Assembly (NCBI GenBank): GCA_017627765.1
Contig: JAGAGD010000073.1
Location: 1-46,644, forward strand
Direction of reading: 5' to 3'
Source of the DNA: Prevotella sp.
Lineage (GTDB): Bacteria > Bacteroidota > Bacteroidia > Bacteroidales > Bacteroidaceae
DNA: 46,644 nt
Position 1 is the stretch's first letter; every line of letters begins with the position of its first letter. Below, in pieces: positions 1 through 9,300 of the stretch. Both the position numbers and the translations under genes were made by a program. The notes beneath the pieces were generated by a model that saw only the letters and a list, made by a program, of their open reading frames with translations, did not search any database and was not told the DNA's origin.

Positions 1-1
1 C

Positions 2-280
2 TGGATAGAAGGTATTGGCGGACAGTTCAATCTTGAGATACCTTTTCCGAATGTAGGCAACACCGTTACTTTTGTTTCTTGTGAGCAAGACGGAGAAATG
101 CTTATAACAGCAAGTGACTTCTACAAGCCTTCAATCGCAGGCATAGGCGAGGTTTCTTCATCATCAGCCATTGCATCTCCGAAGGTATATTCATCCGACG
201 GCAAGGAGCTTGACGGACTGACGAAAGGTCTGAACATAGTAAAGTCGGCTGACGGAAAGACGGTGAAGGTTATTAGATAA
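2..280 (+). CDS. Secreted protein, 3' end only (window cuts the 5' part)
   Basis: The reading frame is open from base 2 to the stop at 278-280, so this is the C-terminal part of a longer gene that begins outside the window. It carries a WIEGIG motif near its start, matching VEGIG in the two related genes at 474 and 2471. It ends in the same tail, with the motifs SSDGKELDGLTKGLNIV and KTVKVIR. Such tails resemble the end of type IX secretion (Por) sorting domains, so the mature protein is probably exported to the cell surface. The mature function is not recognisable. The last ~100 bases are almost identical to the 3' ends of the genes at 474 and 2471. Confidence 0.75.
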   Translation, partial: WIEGIGGQFNLEIPFPNVGNTVTFVSCEQDGEMLITASDFYKPSIAGIGEVSSSSAIASPKVYSSDGKELDGLTKGLNIVKSADGKTVKVIR

Positions 281-282
281 CA

Positions 283-341
283 TTAACGGGAACGATAACG
301 GGAACTTTAACTTTAACTTTAACGGGACCGTTAACTTTAAA
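283..341. repeat. Degenerate hexamer array 1 (NNAACG/NNAACT units)
   Basis: About ten consecutive 6-bp units such as TTAACG, GGAACG, ATAACG, GGAACT and TTAACT keep strict 6-bp phase. The array begins 2 bases after the stop codon of the preceding gene. The first ~25 bases are identical to the array after the gene ending at 3346, so gene tail and array were copied together. Confidence 0.85.
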
Positions 342-370
342 CTCAATATAATTATTAATTCTTTAAATAA

Positions 371-472
371 AACATTGTGGCTTCTGCAAAAGAAATAACA
401 TTAGATGCAGATTTTGAGGTCAAATTAGGAACGGAATTAAATATAATGCAAATAAATAAAGGAGTATATTAA
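371..472 (+). pseudogene. 3' remnant of a small secreted-protein gene
   Basis: These bases encode NIVASAKEITLDADFEVKLG and then diverge to a stop at 470-472, one base before the ATG at 474. The segment is clearly related to the 3' part of the broken gene at 2137-2474, which encodes NIVVSAKEITLDAGTNIELG. A TAA stop immediately precedes base 371 in this frame and no start or signal peptide exists, so only a fragment remains. The same gene order, small family member followed by a tail-bearing family member, recurs at 2137-3346, which suggests an ancestral two-gene cassette that was duplicated and partly deleted here. Confidence 0.6.
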
Positions 473-473
473 T

Positions 474-1217
474 ATGGAAAAGAATAAATATCATTTCTTT
501 TTGAAGGAAGTGTTGGGAACATTGTTTCTTTTTATGCTAAGCATCCCAATATATAGTCAAGAAAACATCATGGTTGTAGAAGGGCGGAAATGGGTAAGCT
601 GTGTTTTGACCATGAATGGCGACAATTCTTGGATTAATAGGGTTGAAGAGATAAGAGGTGATACTGTAATAAATGGCAAGGAATACAAAAAATTCTATGA
701 GGATGGCGTTTATAACCGGGCTTTGAGGGAAAATGACAGAAAAGTTTACGAAGTAATATCTGGCAGAGAAGAACAGATTATCTACGACTTCTCAGATAAT
801 TCTGATGTTGTGCCTCTATCTGTGCTTGGTGATGATCCGGTTCAAGTGTTAGAAATAGACACAATTAATGTTTTTGGAAGAGACTTTGCCAGGTATCGAT
901 TGCAGTTCTATGACAATATTTCCGATTACTTGGTTGAGGGCATAGGCTGCCAATACGGTCCATTCAATTTAGTTCAAAACATTGTAATATCATCTAACGT
1001 GCAATATGTGCGCGAATGCTATGACGGCGATGAGCTTATCTTCACCAACAAGGATTTTGGCAAGCCTTCAATCGCAGGCATAGATGAGGTTTCTTCATCA
1101 TCAGCCATTGCATCTCCGAAGGTATATTCATCCGACGGCAAGGAGCTTGACGGACTGACGAAAGGTCTGAACATAGTCAAGTCGGCTGACGGAAAGACGA
1201 TGAAGGTTATCAGATAA
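474..1217 (+). CDS. Secreted protein with T9SS-like C-terminal tail
   Basis: A 247-residue protein. Residues 1-29 form a signal peptide with a hydrophobic core ending IPIYSQ. The body has no recognisable enzyme motif; LVEGIG followed by C occurs around residue 158, as in the gene at 2471. The last ~40 residues (SSDGKELDGLTKGLNIV, then KTMKVIR) are nearly identical to the partial gene ending at 280. Such tails are typical of proteins exported through type IX secretion in Bacteroidota, so a cell-surface or secreted location is inferred. The start is supported by AAAGGAG (458-464) about 9 bases upstream, an uncommon Shine-Dalgarno for this phylum. The function of the mature domain is unknown. 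Confidence 0.8.
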   Translation: MEKNKYHFFLKEVLGTLFLFMLSIPIYSQENIMVVEGRKWVSCVLTMNGDNSWINRVEEIRGDTVINGKEYKKFYEDGVYNRALRENDRKVYEVISGREEQIIYDFSDNSDVVPLSVLGDDPVQVLEIDTINVFGRDFARYRLQFYDNISDYLVEGIGCQYGPFNLVQNIVISSNVQYVRECYDGDELIFTNKDFGKPSIAGIDEVSSSSAIASPKVYSSDGKELDGLTKGLNIVKSADGKTMKVIR

Positions 1218-1520
1218 CGGGAACGATTTATGAGTTATGAGTGTTGAGTTATAAGTTTTTGTTTACTCGACAACGTTCCTTAATCATTAATCTTTCATCC
1301 TTAATCCAGCATAGTGTATAGCTATGCTGGATTAAGGATATAAACAGAAATCTGTCTTTATGCAGAAATAATTATAGAAATAAAGTTTTTTTAAAAAAAG
1401 TAGGCAGAAGCGTGCAACACATTTATAGTCCATACGGTGTATATAATAGAAGATGATGTTACTTACAGATACATTTTCTTTCGCTTAATAAATAATTAAC
1501 AAACTATATTTTTTTGTATC
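1218..1520. other. Gene-free stretch: short repeats and a long hairpin
   Basis: This 303-base gap begins with GAGTTATGAG/GAGTTATAAG repeats (about 1229-1255). TTAATCATTAATC-type repeats (about 1279-1303) and an 18-bp-arm perfect inverted repeat (1297-1339) follow. The remainder is A+T-rich with no recognisable gene and no clear promoter. Confidence 0.6.
1297..1339. repeat. Perfect inverted repeat, 18-bp arms, 7-base loop
   Basis: The arm ATCCTTAATCCAGCATAG (1297-1314) is followed by a 7-base spacer and its exact reverse complement (1322-1339). No T-tract follows on either strand, so it is not a standard intrinsic terminator. The TTAATCC portion is shared with intergenic repeats near 12.2 kb and 24.7 kb. 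Confidence 0.8.
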
Positions 1521-2099
1521 ATGAAAATAAAAAAAATCATATTGTTGGCTTTAGCCTTTCTTTTAAATCTGTCCATTGGCGTTGGTAACGATACAGCTGG
1601 TGATTGGACTTTTACGCCAGACAGCATTGCTACCGTTAGCCACTGTAAGGCGGATGAAGTGCTACAAATATTTGATTCATTTAAAGGAAATAAAGTGATC
1701 TATTCGTTGAATAACAAATATTATTTTGTAGTAATATATGACAGAAAAAAGAACAAATACAATGAATTTGTTGCATCTGCTGATGCAAATGGCAAACTGA
1801 ATGGGGTAGATGAAATTACATGTATCGAAGGCAACAGAATAATTTATGGTGAACCACGGAATGCCAAGCACAGGAAGAAAGCATTAGACAGATTCTTTAG
1901 AGAGAAAAAATTCTCTTCAAATTATATAACTTGGGCTATGCTATCGGGGATATTTTTCTGTCAGACATCTTATCACTATTTATCCGTGATTGATAAAGAC
2001 AAGAATCGAATCCTTGAATATTGCGTTCCGACAAACTCTATTAGTGACGCTTATAAACAAATTAATCCTTTCTTGTTTCTTTCAGACTTGAAGAATTAA
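1521..2099 (+). CDS. Exported protein of unknown function
   Basis: A 192-residue protein. The N-terminus (MKIKKIILLALAFLLNLSIG) is a clear signal peptide, so the product is probably periplasmic or surface-located. No catalytic motif is recognised. The mature part has alternating hydrophobic and charged stretches (for example NKYYFVVIYDRKKNKYNEF) suggesting a beta-rich fold. Unlike its neighbours it lacks the shared KELDGLTKGLNIV tail. It lies between two members of the tail-bearing family and is followed after 37 bases by the broken gene at 2137. I do not recognise a family. Confidence 0.7.
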   Translation: MKIKKIILLALAFLLNLSIGVGNDTAGDWTFTPDSIATVSHCKADEVLQIFDSFKGNKVIYSLNNKYYFVVIYDRKKNKYNEFVASADANGKLNGVDEITCIEGNRIIYGEPRNAKHRKKALDRFFREKKFSSNYITWAMLSGIFFCQTSYHYLSVIDKDKNRILEYCVPTNSISDAYKQINPFLFLSDLKN

Positions 2100-2136
2100 A
2101 GCATTTCTATTCATTATAGTGTTAGATTAAGGAAAC

Positions 2137-2474
2137 ATGAAAAAACTAATCAGCTTAGCCATTATGGCAATGTTTGCGTCTGCCATTTCAGCGCAAGTAA
2201 AAGTAGTAGCAAACGGTAATGTGACAATGTCTAAGGACTTGATGGTTTCTGGTGTTACTAAAATAAAATTAGTAAACGAAAAAGATATGATGGCACGTCC
2301 ACTTTCAATGGTAGGCACTCCAAGTAACAAGTTACTTCAACAAAATCGTTTGGAGATGTGTATTTTGAAAAAGGAAACATTGTGGTTTCTGCAAAAGAAA
2401 TAACATTAGATGCAGGAACAAACATCGAATTAGGAACAGATGTTGAATTTAAAGCAACGGAGGAAAAATTATGA
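2137..2474 (+). pseudogene. Small secreted-protein gene broken by a frameshift
   Basis: Reading from the ATG at 2137 gives a good signal peptide (MKKLISLAIMAMFASAISAQ) and then VKVVANGNVTMSKDLMVSGV. This frame runs into poor sequence and stops at 2403. In another frame, from about base 2325, the DNA encodes GDVYFEKGNIVVSAKEITLD and on to a stop at 2472-2474, overlapping the next start (ATGA at 2471-2474). The natural C-terminus and the coupled overlap with the next gene both lie in the shifted frame, so one base has been lost or gained near 2320-2330. A related C-terminal fragment lies at 371-472. The repetitive V/T/D-rich C-terminus resembles short surface beta-repeat proteins. A sequencing error cannot be excluded. 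Confidence 0.7.
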
Positions 2475-3346
2475 GGAAAAGATTATCTTTCATTTTTGTT
2501 TTGCTGTTATTATTGTCTTCAAAAGTGTCAGCCCAGAGTGTCAATATGCTTGATAGTGATGCAGAATGGATATATCTTTCTGAGAAATCAAACGGGGATG
2601 GGCATAAAGAAAAAGTTTTATACCGATTCTTCACTAAAGAACTGACACGTCAAATTGACAATAGCGTAAAGGCAGATATATATATGTCAAAGCATGTCGT
2701 AGACGATGATTCCATGTTGGAGAATATCGAAGATATTGAATTTGACAATGACAATTCCAAATTTATGCTCAGCTTTTTGGAAATAACTAATACGGGCATG
2801 GTAACAGTCGATATCTCAGAGTACATCAACTATATCAATAGTTCGGCGTATGGCCCCTTTGAAGATATTGAAATAACTTCTCCATTTATTTATACATCAT
2901 TTACAGAACCTGGCTATGATATTAAGGATCTTTGTCTGTACGACTTTAATAACTATACTGTCGGAGAACCTGTTTGCAGTGGTTTGGGAGTGATTGATCC
3001 TAACGAAATACCATACATCACTGAGGTTTGTGATACTATAGTTAACAATGGCATTTCAAGAAAGATGTATATTCTGGATAATGGTATGAAGCTTGTTGAA
3101 GGCATAGGCTGTATTAACTCTCCAGGAATGTTGCTGTCTTGGCTGAATTTCAAAGTTGACGACAGCAATAACATTACCAATCTTCTGCTTTTTAGAAAGA
3201 AAGATACAACAAACATTAAGAATCTTCATTCAATTCAAGGAGAAGATAAAATCTTTGATATTCAAGGCAAGGAGCTTGACGGACTGACGAAAGGTCTGAA
3301 CATAGTCAAGTCGGCTGACGGAAAGACGGTGAAGGTTATCAGATAA
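2471..3346 (+). CDS. Secreted protein with T9SS-like C-terminal tail
   Basis: A 291-residue protein. Residues 1-21 form a signal peptide (MRKRLSFIFVLLLLLSSKVS, cleavage near AQS). The body has LVEGIG followed by CINSPG near residue 208, as in the gene at 474. The tail KELDGLTKGLNIV...KTVKVIR is identical to that of the partial gene ending at 280. Between signal and tail the paralogues are very different. The start overlaps the stop of the upstream broken gene (ATGA), indicating former translational coupling. Export through a type IX-like route is inferred from the tail; the function of the mature part is unknown. Confidence 0.8.
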   Translation: MRKRLSFIFVLLLLLSSKVSAQSVNMLDSDAEWIYLSEKSNGDGHKEKVLYRFFTKELTRQIDNSVKADIYMSKHVVDDDSMLENIEDIEFDNDNSKFMLSFLEITNTGMVTVDISEYINYINSSAYGPFEDIEITSPFIYTSFTEPGYDIKDLCLYDFNNYTVGEPVCSGLGVIDPNEIPYITEVCDTIVNNGISRKMYILDNGMKLVEGIGCINSPGMLLSWLNFKVDDSNNITNLLLFRKKDTTNIKNLHSIQGEDKIFDIQGKELDGLTKGLNIVKSADGKTVKVIR

Positions 3347-3348
3347 CA

Positions 3349-3422
3349 TTAACGGGAACGATAACGGGAACGTTAACTGTAACTTTAACCTTAACTTTAA
3401 CTTTAACGGGAACGGGAACTAA
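3349..3422. repeat. Degenerate hexamer array 2
   Basis: About twelve 6-bp units (TTAACG, GGAACG, ATAACG, TTAACT, GTAACT, TTAACC and others) in phase, starting 2 bases after the stop at 3346. The opening is identical to array 1. Confidence 0.85.
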
Positions 3423-3445
3423 CCAGCCTGCATGCTTATAGAACT

Positions 3446-3493
3446 AAAAAAAAGTGAGGACTCCAACAAGATGAAGAGTCTTCACTTTTTTTA
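3446..3493. terminator. Bidirectional intrinsic terminator between convergent genes
   Basis: The stem AAAGTGAGGACTC (3451-3463) pairs with GAGTCTTCACTTT (3476-3488), with one G-T wobble. An A-run precedes it and a T-run follows. It sits between the plus-strand gene ending at 3346 and the minus-strand gene ending at 3597, and can serve both. Confidence 0.85.
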
Positions 3494-3596
3494 TTTGAAA
3501 AGGTATTATGGTAGTCTTGCTATTAGGCTTTAAGGGAAGCAATGTAATGCAAAACCTATTCTACCTTATAGCCTAAAAGGCTCATAGACTTAAATA

Positions 3597-6119
3597 TTAT
3601 CTTACGATATACTTCTTGCCGTTAATCATGTAGATACCCTTAGGCAATCCCTCTACAGTTGTAGCATTCTTGCGGACAATCTTTCCGTCAATGCTGTAGA
3701 TGTCGGCAGGCTGACTATTGGCAAACACAACGGAATTGATAGCACTGACACCCGAAACGATAAGCGTTCCGTTCTCGCAGGTTATCTCATAGCAGTCGTC
3801 TGTGCCACAAGTGACGATTAACTCGTAGGTTCCTTCAGGACTGTCGGCAACAGCAGTGCTTGTCACCACAGGCTGAGAGTCGAGCGAAGAAGCATCGTCG
3901 CTGAGCAAGAATCCTTCGTACTCGAATGTAAACTCTGGGTCGTCATCATACTGGCTGCGAGTATATTCTGAAGGATTGAGACGTATGGTGAGAGGCGCTT
4001 TTCTTACAATCAGATAGCCGTCAATATAGTCTACCACCTCGTTTGTTATCGTGCCAGGCTTAGCAACGATAGGATAGCGGCCTGCGGGCGAAGAAGGAGT
4101 TGCCTCGCATATAAGTTCAGGAACACCGTCAACCATGTCGCCTTGAATCTGATATCCAAAGTCTGGGTTTTCTTCTCCATAGTAACGAATAGCGTTGCGC
4201 ACCTTGATGCTTGTGCCATACTCTATGATGTTTTCCTTGCGGAAGTCCTTCCACTGGGCTGCATGCTGATATTTTGTCTTTGAACCGCTTGGCACATAGA
4301 GCAAGCAAGATTCCTGACGGACTCCATCAAACACGCCTGCACCTGTGAGCTGAGGAACATCGCGCGAAGCAGTGCGCAGTTCTGACAAGCCGCTACATCC
4401 AGCAAAGCCACCGCGACCAATCTGCGTTACAGATGAAGGAAGCGACAACTTAGTGATGCGTGCGCATCCTGAGAAAGCATAGTCGTGAATAGTGCTAACG
4501 GTCTTGCCTATCTCTATCTCGCCGCTGTTCATAGGCCATGCTGCTATTATCTCTGTTCCGTCTTTCGACAAGATGAGATTGCCTTCAATCATAAAGTCCT
4601 GGCTGCTGCTGGCTGGAAGCTCAACATTGTCGAGACGACTGCATCCGCCAAATGCGCCATAGCCGTAGTGAGTAATGGAAGCAGGAAGTTTCACCTTGCG
4701 CAGATTAGTACACTGATAGAAGGCTTTGTCAGGCAACTGGTTGGCAGTTGTAGTCATGCTGGCACCATTTTCGACAAGGTAAGGCTGGCCGCCAGCAACA
4801 ATGTTAGCTTCAGACAGGTCGAGCTCTGTTAGTTTTCCTTCGGTCTTTTCACCTCTATCGTCGCGTCCTGCAAGCATGCGTAGGTATCTTATGTCAGACG
4901 AATTGATGTCGCCAGTAACCTTCAGAATGCCGAGTGTTCCTATTTTTTCTTCAGGTATCTGCGACGAAAGCATGCCAGCCTGCGTGAGATTAACCGTCAG
5001 TTCCTCATATACCTTAGGCTCACCGATTATTCCGAGAATCATGTCTTGATGACGGCTGAACTCATAACCAATAGGGTCGAGCAGCGAGATGTCGTACCAT
5101 CCGTCAGAGTCTCCCGACCATCCCCAGTTGACATACACCATTCCGTCTTCACGATAGCCATGAATAACAAAAGCATGTCCGCCAGGATTAAACCAACTGT
5201 TGTTGTCGCCTCCATAATAGAGCGGGCCTACTGTAGAGATTTCGTTGAACACCATGTCCATCCATTCGGCATCGCTGAAGTTGTCACGATGAACACAGCG
5301 GGCCTCAGAGAATCCGAAATACTGCCGCATACCTTCAGCAGCATCATCAGAATAGGCACCACTGCCTTCATTCGGTCCGCCATATTGCATTTTTGCAGCA
5401 ACTCCACAGTCAAGCATGAGAGTTGCAACAGCAAGTGCTTCTGCATCGGAATAGTTAGAGACATATTCATCAAGCATATTGTCCCAATCGTAGTAATGCT
5501 CCCCGAAGTTAGCTGTAACAGGTGTGCCATTAGGGTCTCCAAGAGGGTAATAAATAGTACGCGAGCCGTAGCCATGTTCAGGTGTCTTATGATAGTTGAG
5601 CACCTGCGCAAGAGCTGTAGCCACACAACCAGTAAGGCAGCGTGTGCTGCCGCTAACTATAGGGCAAAGATTGTTGTAAGGTTCTTCCTGGTCCCATTTT
5701 GTTGTCATCAAAGGTTCTACACGTGTAGGATATTTTTCTGGGTCGGGAGTTATCACCTTCAGTTTTGTTCCCGTCTTGGCAGCGTTGCTTACTACTTCAT
5801 CCATAGCATTGAGCCACCAACTCATGTTTGAGTTTGGCTTACCATTAAACACCGTAGTGGAAACACCAAGCACCTCTGGTGCCACATCGTCGGCAGAGAC
5901 AACAGCATAGCCGCCTTCACGATAGCCCATGATTGATACGCCATCGGCAGACCACAACTGTACGACTTCGCCTTTAGCCTCCACTTTAGCCTGTATGCCT
6001 TTGCCTCTAAGAGCACGCTTTGCAGCATCCTTCATCTGGCTTATAGTTCTCGGTGCTGCATCTGAAACAGCCGCGAAAGCCAAAAGCATCAAAAGCAATG
6101 ATAATATTCTTTTGTTCAT
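3597..6119 (-). CDS. C10 (streptopain-like) cysteine protease with BspA-type LRR and secretion tail
   Basis: An 840-residue exported protease. Residues 1-21 are a signal peptide. Residues ~24-110 resemble the SpI/C10 propeptide domain. The peptidase C10 domain follows, with the nucleophile in TGCVATALAQ (Cys165) and the catalytic His in GGHAFVIHGY (His315), then NWGWSG (331-336), the usual C10 arrangement. Residues ~395-605 are leucine-rich repeats of the BspA/LRR_5 type (AFSGCARITKLSLPSSV-like). Residues ~640-790 look like bacterial MBG-type Ig modules. The C-terminus (DIYSIDGKIVRKN...LPKGIYMINGKKYIVR) is a type IX secretion sorting tail. Relatives include streptopain and interpain, which degrade host proteins; the LRR module suggests surface binding. 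It is transcribed alone, with a terminator at 3446-3493. Confidence 0.92.
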   Translation of the reverse strand: MNKRILSLLLMLLAFAAVSDAAPRTISQMKDAAKRALRGKGIQAKVEAKGEVVQLWSADGVSIMGYREGGYAVVSADDVAPEVLGVSTTVFNGKPNSNMSWWLNAMDEVVSNAAKTGTKLKVITPDPEKYPTRVEPLMTTKWDQEEPYNNLCPIVSGSTRCLTGCVATALAQVLNYHKTPEHGYGSRTIYYPLGDPNGTPVTANFGEHYYDWDNMLDEYVSNYSDAEALAVATLMLDCGVAAKMQYGGPNEGSGAYSDDAAEGMRQYFGFSEARCVHRDNFSDAEWMDMVFNEISTVGPLYYGGDNNSWFNPGGHAFVIHGYREDGMVYVNWGWSGDSDGWYDISLLDPIGYEFSRHQDMILGIIGEPKVYEELTVNLTQAGMLSSQIPEEKIGTLGILKVTGDINSSDIRYLRMLAGRDDRGEKTEGKLTELDLSEANIVAGGQPYLVENGASMTTTANQLPDKAFYQCTNLRKVKLPASITHYGYGAFGGCSRLDNVELPASSSQDFMIEGNLILSKDGTEIIAAWPMNSGEIEIGKTVSTIHDYAFSGCARITKLSLPSSVTQIGRGGFAGCSGLSELRTASRDVPQLTGAGVFDGVRQESCLLYVPSGSKTKYQHAAQWKDFRKENIIEYGTSIKVRNAIRYYGEENPDFGYQIQGDMVDGVPELICEATPSSPAGRYPIVAKPGTITNEVVDYIDGYLIVRKAPLTIRLNPSEYTRSQYDDDPEFTFEYEGFLLSDDASSLDSQPVVTSTAVADSPEGTYELIVTCGTDDCYEITCENGTLIVSGVSAINSVVFANSQPADIYSIDGKIVRKNATTVEGLPKGIYMINGKKYIVR

Positions 6120-6180
6120 AATTATATATTTATATGATTTAGGTTTATATTAGATTATGAGGTTATAGTGTTGTTAGGTA

Positions 6181-6195
6181 TCGGTATTTTACCGA
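6181..6195. repeat. Short palindrome upstream of the C10 protease
   Basis: TCGGTA, spacer TTT, TACCGA: 6-bp arms lying 62 bases upstream of the protease start. It could be an operator or simply a chance palindrome. Confidence 0.35.
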
Positions 6196-6301
6196 CAAAA
6201 ACCTAAGACTGATTGTATCACACTTAATTCCAAATAACCTAAGAACAAATAGATAAGTTTTTCTGTAGTTCTCTAAATTAATATCAAGTTTTTAAAAAAG
6301 C

Positions 6302-6338
6302 GAGGCTGCACCCCCATAATGATGGAGAATGCAGCCTC
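6302..6338 (-). terminator. Intrinsic terminator of the large adhesin gene
   Basis: GAGGCTGCA (6302-6310) pairs with TGCAGCCTC (6330-6338). Read on the minus strand the stem is followed by GCTTTTTTAAAAAC, and it lies 18 bases past the stop of the gene at 6357. Confidence 0.8.
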
Positions 6339-6356
6339 TTTCATAGATGTTAGAAG

Positions 6357-9300
6357 TTATTTAACAAATACTTTCTTATCGCCTACGACGTAGATACCAG
6401 GTTTGATACCCTTAGTATCGGTTGCGTCTTTCTTGATAAGTACTCCGTCGAGAGTGTAGATGTCAACAGGCTTACCTTCGGCAAGGATTTCTTCTATTGC
6501 TGTAGCAGTTACGCTGATAGCCATAGACTCGCCTCCGTTATATACAGCCGATACGCTAAACAAGTGGGCTCCGTTAGAGAGAATGCCAGTTGTATAGTTG
6601 GTGTTGGCAGTATTGGTAACCTTTTCACGGTCAATGTAGACATTGTAGCCTGTAGGTGCATCAACCATACGCATACCGCTTGCAATCGTTGGGATGAATG
6701 TAAAGTCGTCGAGGAACAGTCCGAATACATCCACTGAGATATGGCGTATAGCGAAATATTTAGCACCCTCAGGAAGAGTTACAGAATATTCAAGCCAGTC
6801 TCCTACATTGCTTGCTGACACTTCGTCTAACTTGGTAAAACTTTGAGTATCAGTGTCTGTTGTTGAGTATAACACTTCAAACTTTTCATCTCCATATTGA
6901 GTAGTAATTATCTTATAGAAGAATGAAATGGTTTGTGTCATGCCTGGCATTTCTGGAGAAATAAGCCAATTGTCGGTAGGAACGACATTGTTTTCATCTG
7001 CAGAGCACATAGAGACAAGCATCCTGTCGCCAGAGCGTGGAGCAAGGTCGGGCGCATCAGCCTCACTAAATACATCGTAAGGCTTAAATACTTGATATGC
7101 CATGTATCCATAAGCATTAGGATATGTTACGTTATTCCAAGCGTATGTTGTATATCCGTCAGCATCGTAGAGAGTCCAATTGCCAAGTGTTCCATTGCGT
7201 GTTTCCTCGTCTATACCACCTACTGTGAAGTCTTCATACTTATCAGCATCGTCGAATCCTTCTGTTACAGCATCAGGTGTAGATGTGTCAGGTGCCATCC
7301 AGTTCATTGTTGCCACGTTCTCTTCGTTTACGCTTACTGTAAGGTCGCGTGGTGGACGATAAGATGGAGGAACAATTCTGGTTACCGCCTCGTTTGTATT
7401 GTCATCGAGGTCGAGGTCGAGATCGTAAATAACCTCTGCCTTCAATGTAATATCACCTGCTTCGTCGAAGATTGTCGGTGTGTACTGAGCATCAAGCACA
7501 AGTTTCTCCATTGAAGCGAGAGAAGCTACATCCTGAGAGAAAATCTCTTCGCCTGCGGCATAGAGTTTCACTGTGAAGTTCTGAGCAGTATTCTGTCCGA
7601 GATTCTGAACAGTGAGTTTAACGTCTGCTGTCGCACCCATGTTTACAGTATTTGAAACTTCAACATTGCTCATTACGAGGTTATAGTCAAGGAAGTCAAG
7701 TACATTGATGTCATCGAACCAGAAACTGCCTTCGCCTTCAAGGTCTGCATAGAATCTGAAGCGGATGTAACGCTCATTCTTGAACTGATTCAGATCTAAT
7801 TTAACCATAGTGTACTCACTCGCATTGTCGAGTTTCTTCAGCAATACTTCTTCTCCATTAGGCTTAATAACGTAGATTGAAGCGATAGCCTTGTCAGTCT
7901 TATAGCTGAAGTATATGACTGGGTTAGTAGTTCCTGCTAATGAAATCTTACCACAGTCGCTATATCCCCAAGCTTCGCCTTCTCCACCATTTTCAAGACG
8001 GAGTGAATAACCATTGCCATCAGCATCGTCTTCAGACCAGTTTAGAACAACACTAGCATAAGTGCCCATGTAGTACCACAGATAGTTGAGTGTTCTGTTA
8101 GCACCGTTTTCAATCATTGGAAGTGTGTATGGAGCACCTACATATATAGGAATACCAAGAGCAGGAGATCTACCAATTGAGTTCATTGCCGACATTGCGT
8201 AGGTCTTCAGTTCCTGTTCGCCTTCGTCAGTATTGAGATTCAACTCGTAAGTGTTACCCTTATCAGAATAAATTGTATCTGTTATGTAGTGTCCGTCGGT
8301 GTTCATAAGATTATAAATCACTTCGTCTGGGTCTACATATCCGCCATTCTGACCTACCTCACCTACCTTATCCCATTTGAAGAAGAGAGATGTCTGTCTG
8401 TCTTCAGTTGTAATGTTGGCTGGAGATGTTGGACTGTCTAAGCCGATGAATGCAGAAACCACATTAGACTTACCACCATTGCCGTCTGCATTGTGGCAAA
8501 CAACGTAGTAGCTATGAACTCCAGGATTCTCGATGTTGTCGTCAACTATTGTTGTCTCGGTGTTTACAGTGAGTCCGCTTGATACGGTCTTAACAAGTTG
8601 CTTGTCACGATAAACGTCAACCTTAGTGATTGATGTAAGGTTACCACCATTAACTGACTTACTTGGAGCTGTGAACTTCAGTTTCGCTTCCATAGCACCC
8701 TTTGTTCCAGGTGTTACTGTAAGGTCGGTTACGGCAGCAGGTGCTGTTGCAACAGGTCCGAATTCGATGCGGATATCGTCAACATAGAGATTGTACATAT
8801 CGGCAGCACTCATCTTATGTACTGCAAGATAGTAATTGCCATCTGCAGGAACTACAATGTTGTCGTTAGCAAACTCTGTCATTCCTGTAGTAATAACCGT
8901 TTCCCCTATTACAGATATAGTCATAGCCTCTGGCGAAGCGGCATTGCCAAGCAAGACTTCGAACTTCTCAGGATAACTTGATGCTGCTGCACCAATCATC
9001 ATGCTAATCTCGTAAGCTCTGCCTGCCTGCATCTTAACTGGAGGGCTAATGAGCCAGTCGTCGCAGTCTGGAGCATCTGCAGCTGCATAAGTTGCATACA
9101 TTCTGCCATTCTGCCACTGCCATGTTTTACCGTCACCGTCGTTGTCGATAACAGTAAACAGCGCACTTGACGCTTCATTTTCGAATCCTTCATAATAAGG
9201 AACTTCAAAAGCATCACCTACAGCGCCATAGTTAGATGTAGCCATCTGACTTTCCTGTGTACCATTTACAGCAACGATTCCATAAGACACGCTCATCATT

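Noticed and set aside
5046-5831. 261-codon open frame on the plus strand opposite the C10 protease
   Set aside because: It is antisense to a gene with intact catalytic motifs, has no recognisable domain and an unnatural Cys/His/Arg composition.
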